A stretch of DNA of 64,000 nucleotides from Epiperipatus broadwayi. Lineage: Eukaryota; Onychophora; Udeonychophora; Euonychophora; Peripatidae. This document shows positions 50,392 to 62,163 of this stretch, one piece after another (the first letter of the stretch is position 1; every line of letters begins with the position of its first letter). Below the pieces are notes generated by a model. It made no database searches and was not told the origin of the DNA. It saw only the letters and a program-made list of their open reading frames with translations. The DNA is taken from NCBI GenBank assembly GCA_028023455.1, contig JAQFVV010013073.1, positions 186,001-250,000 on the forward strand, read 5' to 3'. The position numbers were made by a program, and so were the translations under genes.

Positions 50392-51870
50392 TTGTTTTAT
50401 AAAAAAAAATGTTAATAAAAATAAAGGTAATATGAATAACATGGTAAAAAATATATAAAATATTACTAAGAAAATCCAACTTTTTAATTGATGAAGATTT
50501 AAAAAAATATTTTAGTATAAACAATCTTTTTCTTCTAGCAAATACAACTAATTCTATATTTTTAAAAAGAAATAATAAAACAAAAAATTGAATAATGTTA
50601 TTAATATTTCAAAAATATATAATTGTCAAACTCATTCAATACATGTGTCACATCTAAATGAAAAGAAATTATATGAACTAATAAAATAATAATAAAGTCC
50701 AGGTATAGATAAAATAGAAATGACTCAGATCAAAAATAATATTGATATATTATCAGATGTTATAATTTGCATGGTTAATAAAATAATAAACAGTAACGAA
50801 TTTCTTACATTATTAAAAATATCAATTGTAATTATCAGTTTTTAAATCTAAGGATAAAAATGATTGTGATTACTATAGTTAGATTTATTCTTTCTTCAAT
50901 CGCTAAATTAATAGAAATTTATATTCATAAAGTTATCAAAATGTTTTAAATAAAAATAAACTTTTTAAAATAAAAACCAACATGGATTCATAAAAAAAAC
51001 ACTAATATGTCACTGGAGAATTTTTCACATAAATCCACATAAAATTAAAAATGCATTAAATGCTAAAAAAATATGGATTTTTAAATATTTTTCTAAGAAA
51101 TTTAACATAATTAAACATATACAACTGATTCCAATTTACAAAATAAATTAAAGAGAAATTGCTCAGATTATTCAAAAAAAATTTAAATAATAGATATGTT
51201 ATATCAAATGTACTGAGTAACAAGCAAATATATAAATATGAAGATCATCAAGGACTACAGTTAATGATTATTATTTTTTATATTTATAAATGATTTAAAA
51301 ATTATTAATATTGAAGGATTATTATATCAACATACAAATGATATTGTTATCAGGAAGTAAATAACAATATTGACCTTGAAATCAGAAAGTGTCAAGAGAG
51401 TTTGAATAAATTGTCCTTTGGTATGTGACAAAGAAATTGATATAAATGGAGAAAAAAAACAAAATTCATGTTAATATGTTTTTCTCATATGAAACATAAA
51501 AATACTAATATATACTTACATTCACATGATTGTATATATATTTTGTATATAAACATGATTGTATATATGTAATGATAGTAAAAGTTTAAAAGTAGAGCAA
51601 GTAAAATATATTAGATATCTTGCATAATAATAAATGAAAAATGTCTTTAATACATCATATAATATTCTAAATAAATTTAGATAATTTGTAGCAATGTTTA
51701 ATAAAATCAAAAACATTTTTCTTTTACATCTTATTGCTATATATCCATCTTCATATGTATCTTTATTGCAATATGGAATTATGGTTTATGATCTTGCCAA
51801 TATTTATACTATTAATAGACTAGTATTACTATAAAAAAGAATAATTAATGTATTAGAAGCAAATTATATA
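50392..51870 (+). pseudogene. Decayed LINE (Jockey/CR1-like): reverse transcriptase part
   Basis: In broken frames the plus strand shows, in order, NKGNMNNMVKNI (linker) and SPGIDKIEMTQIKNN (RT entry). The LLKISIVI strand and NQHGFIKK follow, then IFKYFSKKFNIIKH, where active LINEs have a DFSKAFD-type motif A. A GLQLMIIIFYIY segment stands for motif B and a QYADD-like remnant for motif C. Then come NIDLEIRKCQESLNK, KTKFMLI, VKYIRYLA and, near 51740-51830, a LLQYGIMVY-type tail. Stops and shifts are frequent, so it is long dead. It is the continuation of 47020-47720. Confidence 0.75.
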
Positions 51871-54800
51871 TATATATATATATTGTACCCTCACTTCTCG
51901 ATATATGATATAATTTTAAAATATGACTAGCTCAATTAAATCATTATGCTCGGCTAAAATATGTATAAATATCTTTAATATATTTTATAATAATATATCT
52001 TATTAGATTTATTATAACTTATCCAAAATTAATATAGTTCAATATTATGTACTAATTAAATAAGTATTTACTAAAATCATGAGACTGTGAAGTGAAGTTA
52101 CAATTGGTAATTGAATTTACATTGAGCCAATGTCTTTCCAAGACACTGTCTCAATGGCATAAGAATACTATTACTTCTTTATTATCTCATTACTAACTCT
52201 ACAGCACTCTTATGACTTTTATAAATGAACTATCTTTAATAATAATAGATAAATAAATCTCAATCTTTTGTTAAGGAAATATAATTAAACGATCTCAGGT
52301 TCTTCTAATTATCTTAAAGTAATAATAATTCGTGCAGATAGGAATGATAAGGGATTTAATATCAAACCTAAATACACCTAACTTATTCTAATAACAATAA
52401 CTAACAATAATAATCTTTAGTGTATAGCTTAATCTTATCTATTTGATTATACCATTAATCACTAAGAAAATAAGTAAATCATATACATGTCTTTCATTTC
52501 CATATGGTATCTTAATTTTAAAATAGACCAAAATCTTATAATTTAACAATCTGTGGCAATAAATAATATTATACTCTTATATTGTGCATTATAATTACTT
52601 TGTGACCATTATAATATTATATGTTAATGTCAATCAATTTCTATAAATTATATTAATAAAATATTGTGTTTCTTTCTAAATAATAAAATAATAAATTCAT
52701 ATTGTGCAAATATTATGTTTATTCAAATTATCTGTTGTCAAATGCTGTGGTGTAAAATAATGAATTCGACACATCTTTTAAACAACTTAACAAATTTATT
52801 TACATCAACTTTAACATATAACTTATTTACACTATTTACATTTACAGTGGAAACCAAAGAAAATAAAATAAAAATAATAATACAAGATTTTTATGCTGTT
52901 ACTATTTCCATAATCATAAATAGATAATTTATACATTTCTTAAATGTTCTATCAATAATATTTAATCAAGTTTATGACTTTAAATTTTAATAAACATCAT
53001 TTGTCATCAATTAATACAAGAAAAGGTTTTATGTGAGATATCATTCATGTAGCATATATGTAAATAAACAGACTTTAATAATTAAAATGCTACTTCACTT
53101 AAGTTTTACTGCTATTTATATTATAATGTACTAGTATGTATTACATTTACTATCAGTATTACTCAAATATTAATTAATGTATAAACTGATATAACTTTGT
53201 AATATAATAACAATTATTGATTATAACTATTTATTTCATTCCGATATAATGTCATACTACATGTCTTATCAAAATATGCAATACGTATATGTTCTTTTAA
53301 AATAATATTTTAAATTATTCAACAATTTCAAATTTTATAAAGTATTATGTTAAATAAAATTCTATGATTCTTTTTATATTTAAACTATTACTCTTCTTTA
53401 CTTGTTATTCTTATTCCTTCCTAAAAAACTTCTATCTACAAAAGTCATTTTAACCTTATTTAACTTCAAAAAAAATAGATGACCAATTTTAAAAAAAATA
53501 ATAATTATCCAAACTCTTATACCTCATCATCTATATACGATAAACCTTCAATCCAAAATATAAATTTCTACATAAAATTAACTTACTTATCTAATAAAAA
53601 TAAAAAAATAAAATATAGATTTTTATTATATCTCTTACTAACTTGAAAAGAAAATAAATAACTTACAATAATATAATAAATCTAATTCCTAATATTGTAG
53701 CAGAAACATTAAAATTTATTCACGAAAGAATCATATAATTATTTCTAGGTTCTCATATTATGTTGTACTAAATTTACATCATCAATTTAAAGTATGCATA
53801 TTAAAATAAAACTGTTATTACTAATATTGTGCATGTATATTCTTTAAATATTTATACATCCATTCAACAATCAAATAACATTTGGTTGATCTAAAGAAAA
53901 CATAGCAAATACATCAAATTATTATTATTACATAATTTTTACCATAAATGACACTTCAATGTACAGTCCGTCACACGATGTCCTCCAAGATTACAGTTTT
54001 ACAAAATAATTTCACATTTACACTCAACAATTATTCTTTAAAATATTACGTGTTGTATAATTATAAAATAAACTTTATGCAATAAAATGTTATATTAATA
54101 TTTAGTTTTTTAAAAAAAAATGTAAATGTACCTTTCCTGTCTTTAATAAATCAATAATTAATTAAAATATTTATGTTAATTAATAAATAAAAACATATTA
54201 CATAAAATCCAACGGTGTCTTCTTTTCACTATAATTGTTCTTTTTCCTAGGCACAAATTTTCACCAAACATTATTTCCTTTTCCGGTACATCATGTGTTT
54301 TTTAAAAGTTTTTATGAAAAAATGAAAAACGTTTTTTTTTTAAAAAAAAAAATAAGAGTGGAACAAAAAAAAAAATAAGAGTCAGTTCCACCATAAGAAT
54401 AAAATAACAATTAAAATAGTTTATGGAATCCGGATTCATTTCTTTTAAAGATGAAAAAAAAAAAAAATATTATTTAAAAGTTATTATTTTTAGCATTAGT
54501 CTATAATTTATAAAGTTCTTATTTAATTATTTTTTAATTAACTTGGATATCCATGTATATTTTATTTGCGCATTCCTTAACGAATATTTAGGTAAGATTA
54601 CTTTTAGATTCTTCTGTACGACCAGCATTCAGACTTTACTAATATAATAATTTTTTTATAGGTATTTCTTTACCCATTAAATTTCCAATTTATTTGCCTT
54701 TTAAAATTGTCAAAATTTAGTCTTTTAAACCATAAAGACTTAACAAGGCAAGTATTTATGTAATCATTATTATTTATCATCTTTACCAAGATATATACTT

Positions 54801-56476
54801 AGATTTATAATTTACAAATACTTTCTTCATAAAGAAGTATTTCTCATTCCTTTAAATATCTGTTTTATAAAATTAATTACAATCAGCTTTTAAATTTATA
54901 TAAGGTCCAACGTATTACTTTTATGCATCTAATAACTCTCCTAGTTAATCCAGCATTTGTTAAATTTTTAGTATAAAGTCTCCAATACATTTTATCCTTA
55001 TACGATGTCTTCATGACTATTTGATAGTAAATTGAGCTTCAATAGAAACGATCAATAGGAAATTATAATTAAAATTAGCACTGCATATTTATCGGTAAAC
55101 TTTTATAAATTATTTTAAAAAATTACTCTCTTATAATTTTAAAACGATTTTGAGAGCGTCTATAATTACTTAGCTATTTTTAATAGCACACTTTACTTTT
55201 AAAAATTACAATCACAATCCCCCTCCGAACAATTGAACCTTGGTTTTATACCGGAAGAAACTCCCCACTTGATTGGTGAATTAAACAATCAACTTGCTAG
55301 CTTATTTACATATTTTACCAACAAGACAGAATTAAAAATAAATAATGACTTTTTTAATATTTATTATTTATCACATTATTAAATTCTTAAATTAATCTTT
55401 ATCATTTATTTAAATCCATTAAACATTTTTAAAATATTCTTTCTTACTTTATTTCACTTTTAACTTTTATAAGATTATTTTTATAAACAAACTAAGTCTA
55501 TTTTTATTCGTTATGTTTTTAAACAGTATTTTAAAAATCAGATTTAATATTTCACATTAATTATTTTTATTTTTATCTCGTGATAGCCAATATAATATTT
55601 ATAAATTTTATAACAGAATTCTAAAATAGTTTTGCAACTTTACTAAAAAAACTCCCAAGCATGTGTGTATGTGTCTAATTAACATCTGTTTTTACAACAA
55701 AGCTACAAACGCTTGTAATAATCTAAAAATAAACTAACAATTTCATTTTTAAAAAATAAATATTTTAAAAATAAATAATATCTTATAACAATTTTTAAAA
55801 TAATACTTCGATATTATTAAAATCAAATATTAATCTTCTATCATGTACTACTAATAATTAAAATATTTATATTCATTTATTAAATATTAATCTTTATCAA
55901 CAATAATATATGCATTTAATTTTAACTTATCTTTTTTTTTTAAACTTTAACTTTAAACATTTATTTATTAAATTTATTAATGCAGTATTGATTATGGCCA
56001 GTTTTCCCAACCATATACTATTATCATCCCTATTGAAACGTCTCTCTCAAACATCAGCACAATTTTTACACATCAAATACTCATGAATTACTTTAATTAC
56101 ACTTTTTAAAAGATTGTTATAAATAAAATTAACATCATATAGCTAAATATATCTTAAATTTAAAATTTTTTTAATAGATTGATACAACAATTTATGGAGA
56201 CCCATACAAAAGGGCACAATATATATATATATATATATTGTGACTAGAAGAGCCATATGAAGGCTAAAAAGTATATAAAAACAAGACAAAAGTTCTATAT
56301 TATTATTTAATTATAATAAATATAGATAAAAAGGATTACAATTTGCAATACCTATGGATAAACAACTTGGTCAATACAAGATGTGTATATATGTACAATA
56401 ATAGACAAAATAATAACTAAATAATATTTGCACACATCAATATTTAAATAATGTCATAAATTATTAATATTATTAA
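51871..56476. other. AT-rich DNA, no gene seen
   Basis: About 4.6 kb have no recognisable gene. A short hairpin lies at 52125-52158, with CATTGAGCCAATGTCTT pairing CAAGACACTGTCTCAATG at a few mismatches. A small GC-richer patch occurs at 55216-55285. A repeated AATAAGAGT phrase with poly-A occurs at 54340-54385. Confidence 0.5.
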
Positions 56477-56925
56477 TTATTAGATGTGATATGTTGGATT
56501 ATTTTCATCATTTATGAGTGAATGTTGAATGTATAGAAAATTTTAAACTTTATTTAAACTTTCAAATACAAACAACTTGTTAGTGATAACACACAAATAG
56601 ACAATACAGGTTAGTAATTATGCAACATTTCAAATAGTATTATTCTTCAGGTGTTTCTGGCCTATATGCACAGTGACAATATTTGCTTAGAAGTTGAACT
56701 CACACCTTTAGATTCTTGAATATCAAATTTAAGCAATACCTGAAGAAGAGTGGAAAATAATACTACTTGAAACATTGTGTAATTACTAATCTGTATTGTC
56801 TATTTGTGTGTTATTACTAACAAGTTATTTATATTTGGAAAGTTTACATAAAGTTTAAAATTTTCTATACATTCAACATTCACTCATAAATGATGAAAAT
56901 AATCTAACATATCACATCTTATAAT
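56477..56925. repeat. Long inverted-repeat (hairpin) element
   Basis: The arms are 56477 to about 56660 and about 56745 to 56925, inverted and more than 90% identical by eye over about 180 bp. Examples are ATGAGTGAATGTTGAATG and ACACACAAATAGACAATACA with their complements. The spacer is about 85 bp of unrelated sequence. No ORF, obvious TSD or tRNA likeness was found. It is a MITE-like or folded-back insertion, and a transcript would form a long double-stranded hairpin. Confidence 0.85.
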
Positions 56926-58022
56926 ATACCATCATTACAAACCTTCAGACAAATTATTAGTTATTGATTATAAAAATAATATATAAGAGTAATATATTTG
57001 TTATTGGTAGTTAATAATTATTTTACAATTTATAAAATATTATTCATGTTTTTATTTATATAAATGTATGTATTTTAAAAGAATGTTAGGCAAAATGTAA
57101 AAAAAATCAGTAAAAAGTATTTTGAAATTATTGTCTGATTGGTAAAAGAGTATAATTTTTGAATAAAAATAGTAGAGGAAGAAAACATTCAAGGGACAAC
57201 TACAGTTTAAAAAGAAACTTTCTACAAATTTTCTGATTTAAAAATTTAACTGTGAATTAATTTTATACTTTAATAGATAAGAAGTCAAAAACATGGATTT
57301 CTAAGCTAATAAAATTGGGGGAAAGAGTTTCCCTCTCATTTGCTACTATATTTTATCAAGAAATCAGATAAAAAGTAGGGTGGAATAAGTTAATTATATA
57401 AACACAAATATTTCTTTAAAATTAGTGGAAATCTTACATTTCAAAATATTTATAATCAGTTGACAAGCAACACACAGATAAATCAGGTATTCAAAGCTAA
57501 TGGTTAATAATAATTCCATTCAAGCATCATTTCACCAAACTTTGACATAGATTACTTACAGGAACCCCCCCCCCCCCAAAAAAAAAAAAAAAAACAAATA
57601 TACAAGGACAATTTAAAATTGGTATTCAATATCTTACCATTTAGGTTAAATGAATAAAAATATGGTAATATTATTTTGTGTTTACTTTATAAAAAAATAT
57701 AATTTTCTAGAGCAGTCTATATAAAATTATAATGTCAATAATACTTTTATTTAATAAATATTAATTTAATTTTTAAAATGTTTATTAATTAGTGATTTAT
57801 ATATGCATATGTGAAGCAGTTATAAAATTAAGAGATGCATATTACTTTAGTTAAAACCTTTATTTTTATTCATGTGATGATCATATAAAATATTTATAAA
57901 TGAACATGATTACAAATATTAACTTTTGCTATGTTTTAAATGTGTTTAACTTAAAGCAGGACACATACATATATAATATAAATAAAATGTCCATTAAGTA
58001 GAACAAAATTCTAATCATAATA
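56926..58022. other. AT-rich DNA with a C13-A17 tract
   Basis: No gene is present. At 57565-57594 thirteen C are followed directly by seventeen A. Confidence 0.5.
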
Positions 58023-58333
58023 AAATATAATGGTAATAAACTATTATAAACAGTCTCAATCTGAAGAAGTACTTTCGGTTAATTTCTTAAACCTGCCTCA
58101 ACTGCCTTTAAATTTAAAAAACAAAATGAAAGAAAACATCATCAATTCGAATACTATGAAACATCATCAATTCAACTCCCATAAATCCCATCATGGGTTT
58201 TATGGGATTTGAATTGATGATGTTTGCTTCCACTTTGTTTTTTGAATTTAATGGCACTTGAGATTTAAGAATTAACAGAAAGTATTTCTCAGGATTAAAG
58301 ACTGTTTATAATAGTTTATTACCATTATATTTT
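58023..58333. repeat. 310-bp hairpin element
   Basis: A single inverted repeat has its outer ends at AATATAATGGTAATAAAC (left) and the complement (right), and its centre near 58185 around CCCATCATGGG. The arms are about 150 bp with moderate mismatches and almost no loop. The left arm holds two tandem ACATCATCAATTC phrases. No coding sequence is present. The TA microsatellite starts 12 bp beyond its right end. Confidence 0.85.
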
Positions 58334-58343
58334 TTAAAATTTT

Positions 58344-58465
<122 letters not shown>

Positions 58466-58508
58466 GAGAGTTAAATATTATTACTACTTGATGAGTATAT
58501 TTTTTCTG

Positions 58509-60485
58509 GCTGCAGAAAGGAGTTTGCTATTAAGTGAAAGGAGATCCTTTGGTTTCTCTTGGAGGTCTTTAAAAAATCATACAGGGCAAAATCCTAATAT
58601 TCACTTCATGCCTTCTTGTTGTAGCAGCTGTTATTAGTTTACAAACAAGGATGGATGGTTAATCAACAAGTATTAGTCAGTGTGGTAAGTTTATTGGCTT
58701 TTTACTACTAAGTTTAAGACAAAGAAATATTATGATCTTTCTTTGCAGTTACCTGATAGATCTTATATAAAATATCAGTTCAGTTTTTTCAAATACAGAA
58801 TTAATGGGTGTGTAAATAAATAAAAAACTTTTTATAATAGATATTTACATTTATAACAAACAAAAAGGTAAATCATGGCCCTTTTCCAGAAGACTATAAA
58901 GTCACCAGCCAAATCAAAGGTTGGAGGCCAAATGTGAAGGGGGGTAAGAATCCTCTGATTGCTGACCCAGACTGTCATTCAATAATAACCTTTTATTTAG
59001 ATACTTACAACTGCAGATCACTTTTAAGTGAAGAAAGATTGCAAGATTTGGAAGAAGAATTGTCTCATATTAAATGGGACATTGTTGACTTTTGTGAAAA
59101 TTAGAAAAAAAGATGAAGAGACAATTGATTTAGAAAGTTAACATATATGGTACTACAAATGCACAAATATTGGAAGTACAAATGGACTATGATTCATTAT
59201 AAATAAAAAATGGGAGAACAACAGTGTGGAGATTAATGGTGTATTAGAAAAAGTGGCAAGATGAATTATTCAACTAGTAGCAGATAAGAAATGTAGATAA
59301 TTAAGATTTATGCCCCAACAAGTTCTCATAGTGTTGAAGTAGTAGAAGATTTTTATGTGAATGTACAAAAGGCTTTTGATTAGACCAAACAATATTTTAA
59401 AATTATGGGACACTTTAATGCTAGAGTTGGAAAACAATTGAAAGTTAAAAGTGTTATAGGTAAATTTGATTATGGTGATAGACATGAGAGGGGACATAGA
59501 CTTGTGGAGTTTGAAGAAAAATACTTTATAATATGAATTCTTTTTTTTAAAAAAATCTTATATTGAAATAAATATGAAAGCTTCCAAATGAAGAAAGAGC
59601 AGAATTGGACTATATTTTGATTAACAGGAGTTGTATTTTTAAAATAGGCAAAACTCACTAAACGTATTGCCACTCACTGCAAGCTAGAGTAATCAATGGA
59701 TGTCAGAAGGCTTGTGCATAAAATCCCCATCTAGTGCCCACTCATCCAGTATCCCCAGACTAGTGTCTTGCTGTGGCCTTTGACAGTGAGGAGCCTTGGA
59801 TCTGAGAGCACTGCACCTAGATCTTAGAATCTAATGCAACCCTCCAGCAGCCACCTTTTATCTCTACCTAACTATAAAACTATGAGTCTCAAATTGAAAA
59901 CACCGTAATATTTTTAATCCAAGCTCAGTAGCTTATATAGTCACATAGGTTCAAACTCAGTTCAGTACATATACATGTTGATGTCTTTGGTTCTTTAATA
60001 ATTATAGCCACCATTATCCTATTAGGCAGGATTGGTTTTAAGCCAATAAACATCACATGATTACATTACTTATGCTTGCTGAGAGCACTGCACTTAGATG
60101 AGGATTTTATACACAAGCCTTCTGGCATCTATTGATTACTCTAGCTTGCAGTGAGTGGCAATGCATATAGTGAGTTTTAAGAACAGTTATCAGCAAGCAT
60201 AAAAAATGGTGATCATGTGAAATTTATGTATTTCAAGATTGTAATGCTCTTAATAAATTCAACACAGGAAGTGATCACCAACTAATGAGCTATAAGTTAC
60301 ATATTAATGCAAAACTAGCGAAGCAAAAATTATTAAGAAAAATCAATACTCACATTTGATATTTCTAATCTTCAGAAACATTCTAATGAATTTAAATCAG
60401 AACTTTCAAATCATTTTCAAATATATGATTAATCAATAAGAAAATAACTGATATACTTTTAAAAAACTGCAACAAAAATAAACTA
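58509..60485 (+). mobile_element. RTE-type LINE copy C, 3'-incomplete
   Basis: The 5' end GGCTGCAGAAAGGAG matches the other copies. The 5' untranslated region runs to about 58855. Decayed endonuclease scraps follow (GDFN equivalent near 59405, tail near 60240-60270). Similarity to copy B ends at about 60485, before the RT. Missing 3' sequence is unusual for a LINE, whose copies usually lose the 5' end. The PLE palindrome begins 60 bp later, so a rearrangement or deletion is likely. A TIR element is inserted at 59639. Confidence 0.82.
59639..60225. mobile_element. TIR element (hAT-like) inside RTE copy C
   Basis: The insertion of about 590 bp is absent from copy B. Long inverted repeats of about 92 bp lie at 59646-59737 and 60090-60181. 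Their sequence includes GGCAAAACTCACTA, ATTGCCACTCACTGCAAGC and TAGAGTAATCAAT. The flanks share TGTATTT (59632-59638 and 60227-60233), compatible with an 8-bp hAT-type TSD with one mismatch. The region after the right repeat carries AGCATAAAAAATGGTGATCAT, as in the related elements at 39687 and 44592. The interior has no ORF and contains GAGCACTGCAC twice. Confidence 0.75.
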
Positions 60486-60680
60486 ATAAAAAGTGTTTGA
60501 AATAATATTATTTTATAATATTACATCAATTTATATTTTAACAGAATAAACTTCTTCTTCTTCTTTTTTCTTTTCAAATGTATTATCAAGTTATTATAAA
60601 GTCAAAAAACTACGGAGAGACTTTCTTTTCAAAATTTTTTATTGATATACAATATATAACTTCACAAATAAATATAAATA

Positions 60681-60731
60681 TCCGACGTTTCGTCCATTTT
60701 TTTAAATTAATGATATGGACTTTATCAAGGT
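60681..60731 (-). ncRNA. Hammerhead-ribozyme-like motif in the left PLE arm
   Basis: On the minus strand CCTTGATAAAGTCC is followed by a 6-bp stem GTCCAT/ATGGAC, then CGAAACGTCGGATA. GAAAC and the stem are intact. The CUGAUGA core reads UUGAUAA, with changes at the C3 and G8 equivalents that should lower or abolish activity. The position near the 3' end fits known PLE hammerheads. Confidence 0.55.
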
Positions 60732-60966
60732 TCTATAAAACAGAGAAAAAATATATACAATAAATAAGAAAACAAGACAATAAAATAAAATAAAATAAAA
60801 TAAATAAAAATAAAATAATAATAATAACAAAATAAAATACCTATAAACCAAAAAATGGAAAATTGTATATCACAACATTTCCTTATATAGTGAGAAATTT
60901 TTTTTATACCAAAAGGAAAAAAATATCTATACAAAAACAGTCAATTTTTTTGCACAAATATATAAG

Positions 60967-62160
60967 CTATTTTAACATTTTATTTAAAACAGGATTCAAA
61001 TGTTCTATATAAATACTCTCTTTGTTAAATCTTTCATAGTAATTACCAATACATTCCAAAGGTCGGATTTCATAGTCTTTATGTCCCGTTTCCAATTTAT
61101 GACAAAAGATAGCAGATTTCTTATCAATTATATGCTGATATAGTCTGGTTTTTAATTTATTTTTGCTTGTTCCAATATAGAATACATTGTTTTTACAGTT
61201 CAAACATTTAATTAAATACACTGAGTTCATAGCTTCAAGCATATTAAATTCTTTATGATTAACCAAAGATCTTAAAGTTCTCTTTTTTTTGTATACAGGT
61301 TTTATATTTATACAGTATTTTTTATTAATTTTATTTAACAATTCATTTAATTTCAAAAATACAAATTTAGATAACTTAAAACCAATATAAATATTATTAT
61401 CTATGAAAATTTTATTTTTGTATTTACTGTTACCATTATGTTCTTTTACTGTTTCATTATTTATATTTTTATTCTTATAAACATTCATACAAATATTATT
61501 TTTAATTTTATTCAAATTTTTTGCAGAAAACAAATAATTTACAATTCTATATGGATACTCATTTATTATACACTCTCTTTTTATATAATTTAATTCTCTA
61601 TCCAAACTATATTCATTTGAACATAATTTAAATGCTCTCATTATTCTATTGTTTATGATATTAATTTTGCATTTAAAATCAATATCGGAATTCCAGTTTG
61701 TTAAAATTCCAGTATACATTTTTTTTCTATAAACTTCAGTTTCTATTCTAATTCTATTATTTTTATAAAATTTATAAATCTTTACATCCATATATTCAAT
61801 ACTATTATTATTTTCTTTATCTAAAGTAAACCCAATATTATCTATTCTATTATTAATAAAATTCCAAAATTTAATTGATTTATTCAAATTACCATTAAAT
61901 ATCATGAAATAATCATCTACATAACGTACATAAAACATAGGTTTATGACAAACATTAAAAAAAATTTTTTCAAAATTGCACATATAAATATCTGCTAAAA
62001 ATCCACTTAAACAATTTCCCATATTTAATCCTTTTATCTGTTTATAGTATTTGTCACCGAATTTAAAAAATAAATCCTTACAACATAACATAAGAATGTC
62101 ATGCAACAAAGGAATATCCATTTTGATATTTTTATTTTTATCTTCAATGTACATCTCCAA
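60967..62160 (-). CDS. Penelope-like RT plus GIY-YIG endonuclease, 5'-truncated but open
   Basis: The frame is uninterrupted for 397 codons to the stop at 60967-60969. The methionine at 62160 is internal, so the true N-terminus is missing. In order: IKGLNMGNCLSGFLADIYM (motif B region, residues about 42-60), FYVRYVDDYFMIF (motif C with both catalytic Asp, about 81-93), IGFTLDKENNNSIEYMDVKIY (motifs D/E) and the TGILTNWNSD connector. A Lys/Asn-rich stretch and the GIY-YIG domain follow (VYLIKCLNCKNNVFYIGTS, then a TRLYQH helix, residues about 315-350). RT motif A lies outside the truncation, so the protein cannot be active. The open frame suggests a recent insertion. Confidence 0.92.
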   Translation of the reverse strand: MEMYIEDKNKNIKMDIPLLHDILMLCCKDLFFKFGDKYYKQIKGLNMGNCLSGFLADIYMCNFEKIFFNVCHKPMFYVRYVDDYFMIFNGNLNKSIKFWNFINNRIDNIGFTLDKENNNSIEYMDVKIYKFYKNNRIRIETEVYRKKMYTGILTNWNSDIDFKCKINIINNRIMRAFKLCSNEYSLDRELNYIKRECIINEYPYRIVNYLFSAKNLNKIKNNICMNVYKNKNINNETVKEHNGNSKYKNKIFIDNNIYIGFKLSKFVFLKLNELLNKINKKYCINIKPVYKKKRTLRSLVNHKEFNMLEAMNSVYLIKCLNCKNNVFYIGTSKNKLKTRLYQHIIDKKSAIFCHKLETGHKDYEIRPLECIGNYYERFNKESIYIEHLNPVLNKMLK

Positions 62161-62163
62161 AAA

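Larger units (their letters stand above)
60546..62163 (-). mobile_element. Penelope-like element, left arm of a head-to-head palindrome
   Basis: This arm is the reverse complement of 62271-63883 with about 98% identity by eye. Its 3' end points left. It holds the coding part (60967-62160), a 3' untranslated region with a hammerhead-like core (60681-60731) and the terminal GAAGAAGAAG tract. It is 5'-truncated just after RT motif A, 107 bp deeper than the right arm. Confidence 0.92.

Noticed and set aside
52125-52158. Small hairpin as a terminator or microRNA precursor
   Set aside because: The stem is about 17 bp with mismatches and stands alone in AT-rich DNA; too weak to call.
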